This document shows, piece after piece, positions 55,441-64,000 of a DNA stretch of 64,000 nt. The translations under genes and the position numbers were made by a program. The notes under the pieces were generated by a model, which saw only the letters and a program-made list of their open reading frames with translations, did no database searches and was not told where the DNA came from. The stretch comes from Isoetes taiwanensis (taxonomy: Eukaryota; Streptophyta; Lycopodiopsida; Isoetales; Isoetaceae). Each line of letters begins with the position of its first letter. Within the stretch, counting starts at the first letter, position 1. Where the stretch lies: contig JAJEKV010000008.1 in NCBI GenBank assembly GCA_021234155.1, positions 19,111,308 to 19,175,307 of the forward strand. The letters run 5' to 3'.

Positions 55441-57230
55441 TCATAGGCGGTTTAAGCCGCTTATTGATTCATAACATAGAGGGACTGCTATGTATGTCAC
55501 ATACGTTTACTATTCTTTATAGTAGCCACCGCTCTCTTGTACTTCCCGTAGAATTTAAATGTTAAAAACACGTACTAAGTGGAAGTTAAGAGTTGGAATT
55601 GCTAAGTTACTAGGTGAATATGACTCCTCTGATCTCAAGGATTGACTTTTCATTTTGGGCTGCCTATACTCTGCCCCCTTCAACGTACAATTCTTTTTCA
55701 CAAGGTACTCAACATTGTTTTTCTCAAGTTGACTGCTTAAGGCTTGGTTAGTCCTTCTTTTCTCCTTAGATAATCTTGCTTTTCATACTAGATGATGATG
55801 CAGTATGACTTAGTTCTTGTCCATGATATGGCCTCTCCAACACATGTTCTTTATCAATTTAAATATTGCAAGGACTAAGAAGTCACTTATTGACCTTTCC
55901 ATTTTTCTATAAGCTATCTAGTGGAAGTGACATTGTGTCCAAAGCTTCTATCTCGTCAAGATAAAGGTCATCATCAACTTCCAAACATGCTTCACTCTTA
56001 ATATCAGCTAAAACTTCTATAACCGCATCATGCGAATTAAGACCTGCAAGAAACAATTTCATAACTCGCACCTCTTGTCATAACACGCATGTCATTTTAA
56101 ACATGCATATAACCTCAACTCATACAGCGAAGAAGCATTACCTTCTTTGACATTATTTTTAGTAATGACTAATGCCGTCTTTTTGTGTTCTTCTTCAATA
56201 GTCAAATCAGCACTCAAACGTCTTGGCGTGACTTGTTTTCCTTGGCGGAGGACATGGATGTTGGAGTAAAGGCGACCATTGCAAATCCTCCATTCCTTTA
56301 CGCTCCACATGCATAAACATTCCTCAATATAAGGTATGATCATTTCAAACTTATCATAAATGTACAACCAACCATCACAAGACTCTATCATTGTGTTCAT
56401 TTGCACTCTTTTCGTCCGATTCGGACCAAGTAGAGATATCCATGTCATTGATATCTTGTGCTCACAATGGATCTCGCAGCATTCTTCCGATACACTACAC
56501 CAATGAGACATACATGGTTAAATAGTTAAAAGAAAATGAGGCAAAAAGAGTGATAATGTTCAACTACGAAATGCACAAGACAACAAGGGAGATGATACGC
56601 ATGCATGCATTCTGCAACAATGGTAGGTAGAAGCATGCCATCTGTTTTCAATGATCTGTGACAAAATGGGCACGCTTCGTTCAATTCAATACTATCCTTC
56701 GTATTACTCATAACTATTGCTCCCTGTGGCAGCGGAGGATCCAAATCAAATGACTGACTCATAGTTTGTCTAGCAAGTAACATTCCTTTAAGACAAGATT
56801 TCATCTTTTTCAGCTCATCCAATGTGCCATCCCTAGAAATTTCTGAAAGTAACAGGTCGTTACTTGCATCCTTTATGACAGGTGTAATCTCAGCAAGTTC
56901 TTTTTTCTGTAGGTCAATGAGAGCCTCAATGCCAACCCTTGCTATAGTGGGTAAGGTTGCAATTAATGCTTCATATCTGCCAATGTCACCCTCCAAGTGC
57001 TGCCAAGGCCTTTGATTTTGTCAGTTAAGTCATTGCACCTGTCACACTACAACAGAAAAGGGTATTTTTCGTCGGATATAGTGTCAAACAAAGTGACGCT
57101 ATACGTATTCTCAGAGGCCCACTAAATGTCACGAGGTTGACGCTAAAAGTCATATACTTTGATGTCGCATGGGCGACACCCATTGCGTCAAGTACTGTGT
57201 CATGGCTACATAACGCAAAAATGACAAAAC

Positions 57231-57540
57231 GACTACATTTGTGGCAATTACATTGCATGTTTGTGTCAAGCTTATATCCAAGTTATATCAATAAGTGCGT
57301 CATACTTTCTATCATATTAGTCTCAACACCATGACTATATTTGTGGCAATGGCATGGCATATTTGTGTCGAGCTTATATCCAAGTTATTCACTAATTGCG
57401 TCATGTTTTCTATCACATTAGTCTCGACTCAACGACTACATTTGAGCAATTGCATGGCATGTTTGCATCAAGCGCTTATCCATGTTATTCAATAATTGCG
57501 TCATACTTTCTATCATATTAGTCTCGATTATGCAACCAAA
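57231..57540. repeat. About 102-110-bp tandem repeat inside CACTA-2
   Basis: Three degenerate copies with AGCTTATATCCAAGTTAT…GCGTCATACTTTCTATCA and TCTCGA, starting near 57263, 57365 and 57475. Confidence 0.8.
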
Positions 57541-58229
57541 TTGTTACACCACGTTGACATCATTTACGTCATATTTGTAACTCTCTTGCAACATGTTTTA
57601 TATCCCTTTTTTATGCAACTTATAGCGAGCGTATTTTATTTTGCAACATGATTGTAACATTTAGTTTAATAGGTATAACAAATTTTGTGATGTTTGAGTA
57701 ACAAAATTTTGTCAAATTTTAGATCCTTTTGTGACATATATATGTCAATGTTTTTGAGCATATATGATACCATTGTCAAATTTGTGTCTAAATCACAAGT
57801 CTCTTTGTGGCAATTCTACTTTCAATTTTTGTCATTTTTCTAGTTACGTCAATAGATATTTTTTTTAGACATTAGTATTTGGATGTTTCTTTTTTGTTCA
57901 TATGTGCAAAATTGGTCTGGTTTGAGTCCATGGTTGCATCATGCATATATACAAAGAAAGGAAAAATGATTTAAGTAATTGCACGAGTAATGATAAAAAA
58001 CTCAATCCCAATCAAATTACTTGATTAATTCGAATGAAAGATCATTCTACATTTGAAGTACTTTTAACATAAAAAGTTATTTGTTTTAGTTTTAGTATGA
58101 GACAATTTCTCTCATGCATAATTCTCATTCCAGGTTATCGTCCTTAGCAGGAGACGAACCTTTATCAGTGGGCTCATTGCGCTCTTCCTCTTCGCTAACC
58201 TGTGTAAAAAAAATAAAACAAGAAATTTG

Positions 58230-58500
58230 TCAATTCTCAAATTGTATTCAATTTACCAAGAAGTGTATGCACTCATTGATATGTATGCAAAATGTGGCAT
58301 GCTGGAGGAAGCACTGCAGAAAAAAGATCTGGTGTCATGGAACACAATGATTGTTGGGTTTTCCCAGCATGATTCTGGTCTTCATGCCTTGGGGTTCTAT
58401 GAGAAAATGCAACAAGAAAGCGTAAATCCAAATGCAGTTACATTTTCATGTGTTCTGAAGGCATGCAGCAGCTTGAATGCAATAGAACATGGCAGGGTCG
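58230..58500 (+). pseudogene. PPR-protein fragment captured in CACTA-2
   Basis: The plus strand reads EVYALIDMYAKCGMLEEAL, KKDLVSWNTMIVGFSQHDSG, FYEKMQQESVNPNAVTFSCV and LKACSSLNAIEHGR. This is the consensus order of plant PLS-class PPR repeats (about two and a half). PPR proteins bind organellar RNA. No targeting peptide or further repeats are present, and the frame then runs into unrelated sequence (stop at 58734). It is a captured gene piece, not a working gene. Confidence 0.85.
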
Positions 58501-59019
58501 CTGCATGCCCTTTCTTCCCCTCATTGGGCATGCATGCATGCCTTGATTCAGCCCCAATTGCCTCAGCCAAGATTTTGATTGATACAGCTAAAGAATCATC
58601 AATCCAAGGCAGATTTTCCACTGTATTTCTCTCCAGATTCTATCCACTGTATTTTTGCTGGACTCTATTCAAAGCGAATTTTCCACTGCCACATGCTACA
58701 GATTTCAGCAATCATATGGGCAAACGTCAGTGTTAAAGAAATTAACGAAATCAAATATGTATTTTAGGATATGTGGTAGATAATCTTACAGCTTTCCTTA
58801 GCAAATTCCTCAGCTTTTAAACACGCCTGTTAAGATCTTGTTTAAACAAATCTACTTGTTCTACAGCTTTTCTGATCTTGTCAGCAAGTTGTATGCAAGG
58901 TTTAAGTCCATCCTCCACCTTGTTTTCCATGGTTTACAACTTAGCTGCCGTCTACCTCTACCTTATAAAACTTTCTGAAAGATATTATATACTATACTGA
59001 TTTTATTTTTCGACCTCCA

Positions 59020-59223
59020 ATGATGAATTCTCCTCCACGAGATGAGGCTGGAAGCAGTGGGCAACTAAGTGACAATGGCATTAGTGATGACTACATTGAA
59101 GACGAAGAAGTTCCAAGCATTGCTTCACGTTCTAATTTGCGTACAAATTTGTGCTTGCATTTGGATGATGATGAGTTGGACGATACTGAGCATGATATTG
59201 AAGACCAGTTCAACGCTTTATGA
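59020..59223 (+). CDS. Short acidic ORF in CACTA-2
   Basis: A 67-codon ORF (MMNSPPRDEAGSSGQLSDNG…LDDDELDDTEHDIEDQFNAL) with a TATA-like TATTATATACTATAC about 30-50 bp before the ATG. Acidic Ser/Asp-rich starts occur in plant transposon proteins, but no domain is recognisable. Confidence 0.3.
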   Translation: MMNSPPRDEAGSSGQLSDNGISDDYIEDEEVPSIASRSNLRTNLCLHLDDDELDDTEHDIEDQFNAL

Positions 59224-60289
59224 CAATTATGTTGAATATTATGTAAAAGTCTGCTCTAAATTGCTTTTCTTGTAGTTTATTCAGTTGTATAACACCTAAG
59301 AATATATATGCATATGTTTATAATTTGGGAACTTGTAAATGATAGGCTAGCAATGCTCCCAAGTCGGAAGGTGTCCCTATTTATCTTCTTGAACTGCCCT
59401 TAAGGCGAGATGCTTTTCATTCCAAAGCTTCTGCAAGATCATTTGTAGAATGCGCTAATAGTTTGTAATAAGGTGTGGATAGTATGGTGTGCATTGAGGT
59501 TGAAGTCAAGGTCTAATAAGGTATGCATAGTATGGTGTGCCAGTCTAATTGAATATCATAAAATGTTTATTTGCAATGTTGTTTTCCTTATACTAGCTAG
59601 TGGCACATTTGTGTCAGACTTAGCCCCTTTTGCGTCAAGATGTCTATGCATTTCTAATTCACTGTATTGACACTTCTTTGGCCTTAATCATGATAATGTA
59701 AGTGCCACAATATATAATAGAAAGTGGATATAAAATTGCCGATGTCCGACCTTTGTAAAATGACACAAACATGTTACAAAAGGTGACAAAAAGCTATCAT
59801 AAAATGTGACACAAAAGCATTACAAAATTGACTTAAAACTTTAGAATTAGCGATGTTATAGTGGACGTAAACTTATTGTTGTTCGTGACTTAAATTATGT
59901 CACAATCCTTTCACAATACATGATGTAATCGTCATTACAAATGCTAACGAAAAAGTAATAAAATTTTGACACAAATATGTGACAAAAAAGGACGTTGTTG
60001 TTGACACAACTACACTGACACAAGTATTGACGCAATCAAAATAATTTGTGTCACTTTCAAGCTTCTGACACAAATCTGGCGAACCTTAAGAGGTAGTGAC
60101 GCAGGGCTTGACACAAAAAGCCTATCCTCTTGTAGTGTCATTCATTGACTGGCTTTCCAATGCCAATCTGCTAATCTTATCTTCTATCCCTGAAATCCAT
60201 TCTTTCAACCCTGTTGACATTGCTGTAACATGCATCTGATTAGACAAAATTGTATATACAAACTGCAACAACAAATGAGCATTGTTTGA

Positions 60290-60670
60290 GTTGAAACTGC
60301 AACTAATAGCTAACTGAAACTAAAACAAACTGAAACTACCACCAACTGCAACTACTACCAACAAAAACATTCGAACTGTAACTACATCTGCAACTGACAT
60401 TCGAACTATAACTCCAACAGTAGTTGCAACTCGAACTGCAGCTGACACTACACCTGCAACTGACATTCGAACTGTAACTCAAAGTAGTTTCAACTCGAAC
60501 TGCAACTGCCAAAGTTGCAAATTGAACACCAAACTAGAACTCCACCAGTTCTAACTGCCACTGCAACTATTACTGCATATAAACAACTTCTAACACTAAC
60601 TAAAAATAAGACTGCACTAACTAAAACTAACACTGCCACTCAAATGTCAAATGTAACTAACATGAACACG
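60290..60670. repeat. AACTGCAACT/AACTGACATTCG low-complexity repeat
   Basis: Imperfect 10-20-bp units of AACTGCAACT type, with one about 55-bp unit (CTGACATTCGAACTGTAACTC) repeated. It falls in a presumed intron of the coiled-coil gene. Confidence 0.75.
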
Positions 60671-61740
60671 AGCTCAGAATAAACAACAGAAATTTAAACG
60701 TATGCAAACGACACAGACACAAACTATGAACTATGGCAAACTGCCAACTTATCTATACACTCATCAAACAAGAAAGATACATCTAAATTACCTTGTGGAT
60801 TGTTGCTGGAAGTTGCTCTCTGCTTAGTGTTAGATGTTACATAGAGTTGGGTGCTCTTGGAGATGATATGACTTTAGGTACATCATTCTCCTCCTCTTCA
60901 TCAATTATAACGACATCTTGACAGACTATGACTCATTCTTTTTAGTTCTTGAGGCTGAAGATGCATGCTCATAAAAAGCTAAGCCAATCTACCGTCCGCG
61001 CCCATTGCAATGTAACACAAAAGCCATCGCTAAAGCACCTGGAACCTGTCCGCCTAAAACTTTATCTCTGTTGAATATCTTCTTGTATAGATCCATGAAC
61101 TCCTTTTTTCTTTTCTCTTGTAGAAGCTTGTATCTGTAACAAGCTCTACCCTTCACTTTCTCACCCCCCATCTTCCGCATCTCAATGTCATCGACCTTCT
61201 CCTCAGATTTATACAAATCCTTATAGGTGATCCCTCTCTCTTTGTCGGTCACGTTCTGCTTATCTTCTTCCATGAACCTGAAAATAAAAAATGAAAAGCA
61301 CAATTACAAACCACAAACTGACTATAATAATAAAGCAGAAAGACTTCTTTGGGAAAATGAGTGTTCTAAACTCTTTTATGTCGCATCATTACAGTTAGAT
61401 GGCTTTGCTGCTCATATCTAAAATTTATCTTATCTGGGAACGAAAATCCAAAGAGTGGATTTAAAAGGTTCCACCAAAGCTAGAATAAAGGGGTGAAGCA
61501 AATCGAATGCCAAGGCTAAAGAAAAAATTGTAATAATCTATGTGCATAACCAATCTTACTCAATAACTTCGAATCTTCAAATGGTAGCTTTCCTGTCACC
61601 CTGTCAATACATGCAGTGCAAATTCGTCCTTGAAAAATTCGAAATCCTGTTGTAACTGTTTAATTGACGCCACAATTGCAAGCCCCCAAATCGTGTTCTT
61701 GATGGAGGTGTCTGTGTGTGAACATCTGGTTCTGGAGATG

Positions 61741-62322
61741 CGGTGATGGCTAAGCTCTTGGGTGCTTCAAACGAGTTCCCCCCAAAATTCCGTCATTCTC
61801 GCCATTCGAGTTGGTCGAAGTTCTTGGAGCTATTTTTGGACTAAAATTCCCACTATTTTGGATCTATTATTTGATGTTGCAAAACTAACATATTGAGCCA
61901 CTATACCATGCTTTAACCCAGTGTCAAAGCTTAAAATAAGGAAATCAAAACCCCACAAAGCCAAATCTACTTCCAAATAACCACACAGTTGAATGACATT
62001 AAGTCCATAAATGCCTAATCTATAGCCTTTCTCGCAATTAAAGCATATCTACGTCACACCTCCACCTCACCGAAATCTGAGATGCAACACCTCAACAAAA
62101 TCCGAGGTGGTATAGTATAAACTGTAAGATTTTCAATTTTAAAATTCAATGGCAGTTTAATGACATCAACTTTGAATGAGGAATTCATGTGTTGATCTTG
62201 TAATATTATCCGTTCGGTGAAGACTATCTAAAGCTTCTTGCTATATAATTCATCTAACTTCCATGCTTAATACTGCAAGTTTTGTTACAAAACAATACGC
62301 AAAGCTGGAAAATATCTTGGAA
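61741..62322. other. Possible 5' part of the coiled-coil gene; no other gene
   Basis: 61850-61740 on the minus strand may hold its first exon or leader. The rest is AT-rich. AATCYGAGRTG repeats at 62075-62105. Confidence 0.4.
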
Positions 62323-62350
62323 CTAGTAATGGTGCCCAGCGTTGCTGGGC
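62323..62350 (-). mobile_element. Helitron 3' terminus (minus orientation)
   Basis: Minus strand: hairpin GCCCAGCAACGCTGGGC (62350-62334), spacer ACCATTA, CTAG (62326-62323), then T. Nearly identical over 35 bp to the terminus at 30887. Confidence 0.65.
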
Positions 62351-64000
62351 ATAAGTTGCGTTCCTGTAAATGTTTTATGTCGTTGAAAGGTTTCTTGTTA
62401 TTAAAGTTGAAGGCCACACAAAGATACACCCTGGCACATGGCCTTGTCTCTTCATATGCAAATGCCAGAATCATAATCATCAATTATTAAGTGATTCTAC
62501 ACATATTTTCAATGAGGATTGGTGACTCATTTGATGAAACAATATGTGAATTTGTAGTTGGTTTCTAGGTTTCACTTTTTAATAAAGAGAAGTACATCTA
62601 GGCAAATGAGGAGCATTCCAAGCAGCAAGGGAAAATTTGATGGTAATCTATGTTAATGATTCATGTGCGTTTTAAGTTCCAACAGGTCCAATTTTCCTTA
62701 GAAGATAGCTTGTCTCAACAACTTTGTTTATCACACCCTTTCTAAATAATAATTGAAATCAAGGACTTCATATGCATAAATATGAGACATTCGACATTTG
62801 TCCCCATTTGATCCTCTGGAAAAAATGCAAAACATGTGCAAATTTCTGTCAATCCTTAAAGAACGTAGTATACCCTTCTAGAATTTGATGCAACCATTTT
62901 ACAGCATTCATTTTGGAGCAAGCTTAGAAAGGAATATCCTTCTCCATTATTGACAGTATTGCAGAATTATTATAATTGCTCACATGCTTTATAATGTATC
63001 TGGCAGCTCTCCCCATGTTTTCAGCTTCTTTCGGACTTTTTAAAAGAAACATCATCCCAAAAGCAAAACTATGTGGCACCGCTTGACATTAACAACCTGT
63101 TTTTACGTGAACAATGCTATGAAAACCACCTAAAAAGACATAGTATGCCATATTAGAACCAGATAAAATAAATTGTCCATCTTGCTCTAAAAAATGGATT
63201 GCATGGCAATAGAAACCTTTGATGCAATCAATCTATGTACCATATGCTACACTACTTATCCTGCAAGTGTCTTGTCCATTGTAAAAAAGCTAAAGTAAGG
63301 CAAACTACACCAGCAATATAGAAGAGGAGAAAGGGGAAATCTAGGGTGACATGACGAAACCCAATCAACACGCTTGTGCCCTTAGAAATGGTTGAGCATA
63401 TGAGTACCCAATGGATGACATAAAAGCAAAGTGTTGCAAAAATTGACGGATGACACAATAGAGCAAACCATTAGAATTAAGCAATCATCCCAAAGATCAA
63501 GATATGGTGTTAATGTCTCGAAAATCTTTGTTTGAGATGTCTACCATCTTTTTGATCAACATGTAGACCCGACTCAAATGGCATCCCGACCGACGACCCG
63601 GTTTAATGCGAAGTTAATATCTAGACCATCTTTGTTGAAGATGTCAAAAATAGTACACAATGTTTTCCCTTTTGCAGTTTCACCTTGAGGCCCCAAAGGC
63701 TCCTCCTGCTAATGAATTTTGGTGAATATCTCTGTCAAAAAATGTCAACTTTGAAAAAAGAATCTCAGCTTTCAATTTCCGCCATTACATGCTTTCCGTC
63801 ATATCTTCTTGTTGGTGCTTTTCCTTTCTATCATGGCAAATGCCAAAACAGTGCTATTAAGAATGATGTCGGTTCTCCCGAATCCATCGTTTCCGGATCA
63901 TTGTATGGTGTGATTTGCCGGGGCATGATTCACTGGAGCTGGCATGTTTTGGCCAAAGAAGAAACGACCGGTTACATTCATCTTCATTCATGAGTATCCT
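62351..64000. other. No recognisable gene
   Basis: Could be interior of the minus-oriented Helitron. A hydrophobic minus-strand ORF (63458-63252) and a plus-strand ORF (63685-63993, with SYLLVGAFPFYHGKC and SPESIVSGSLYG) are unidentified. Confidence 0.4.

Larger units (their letters stand above)
57045..60137. mobile_element. CACTA (En/Spm) transposon, CACTA-2
   Basis: Begins CACTACAACAGAAAAGGG (57045) and ends with the complement of CACTACAAGAGGATAGGC (60137). The 3-bp duplication TCA flanks it (57042-57044, 60138-60140). Subterminal zones hold many GTGACA/TGACGC/GTGTC motifs. At 3093 bp, with no transposase recognised, it is non-autonomous. It carries a PPR fragment and a short acidic ORF. 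It sits in an exon of the minus-strand coiled-coil gene. Confidence 0.9.
55905..61740 (-). pseudogene. Multi-exon coiled-coil/RING-like gene, split by CACTA-2
   Basis: Proposed pieces on the minus strand: to 61600 (SIKQLQQDFEFFKDEFALHV, phase-2 donor). From 61277 to about 60990 after the acceptor TTTTCAG (MEEDKQNVTDKERGITYKDL, basic). About 60880-60806 (VVIIDEEEENDVPK), with one in-frame stop. From 60235 (MHVTAMSTGLKEWISG, coil), interrupted at 60141/57044 by CACTA-2. This resumes (DRCNDLTDKIKGL) and, after a frame shift near 57000, continues EGDIGRYEALIATLPTIARV. Its C-terminal module is RING-like, CPFCHRSL…AECMHAYHLPC (56680-56585). An exon from about 56490 has a donor at AAAGAAG|GTAATG. 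A last exon from about 56046 reads AVIEVLADIKSEACLEVDDD and stops at about 55905. No overall family match. RING-type E3 activity is only suggested. Confidence 0.5.

Overview
The window looks like nuclear DNA from a land plant with a large, repeat-rich genome. Evidence: a plastid-type polyphenol oxidase (PPO), a PPR gene fragment, GT-AG introns, CACTA (En/Spm), Ty3/Gypsy, Helitron, LINE, MITE and TRIM remains, many degraded coding relics, and only one clearly intact host gene in 64 kb. A gymnosperm or similarly large genome fits the gene density, but the sequence does not prove it.

Layout. 1-9.4 kb: decayed DNA with an aspartic-protease-like scrap, a Helitron 3' end, a foldback MITE (4316-4600), a LINE tail (4.8-5.5 kb), microsatellites, and a complete 426-bp TRIM with a perfect 5-bp target duplication (7349-7774). 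9.4-10.5 kb: a minus-strand gene for a secreted Gly/Ser-rich protein, broken by a very GC-rich insert. 12.5-25.2 kb: two copies of a duplicated block, one followed by a PPO-tail chimeric gene that is split by a 7.5-kb CACTA element (14207-21738, TSD GGG). That element carries a phase-consistent seven-exon gene, a DUF4216 transposase remnant, and a nested 1.7-kb solo LTR (TSD GATTT). 28.3-30.1 kb: the intact intronless PPO gene.

30.1-40.4 kb: no convincing gene, but two Helitron 3' ends and a cluster of local tandem duplications. 40.5-43.6 kb: a decayed transposase-like gene. 45.07-52.56 kb: a small TATA-box gene whose product starts like a histone H3 tail, interrupted by a 7.1-kb Ty3/Gypsy element whose two 361-bp LTRs look identical (TSD ACTTT). 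54.9-61.8 kb: a decayed minus-strand multi-exon gene with coiled-coil and RING-like parts and an adjacent FCP1/NIF-like phosphatase relic. It is split by a second CACTA element (57045-60137, TSD TCA) that carries a PPR fragment. 61.8-64 kb: a fourth Helitron 3' end and otherwise featureless DNA.

Common theme: three elements (CACTA-1, CACTA-2, Gypsy) each sit inside a coding exon. In each case, removing the element plus one target copy rejoins the flanking reading frame locally. No CRISPR, operon or rRNA was seen, and no free-standing tRNA gene was recognised.
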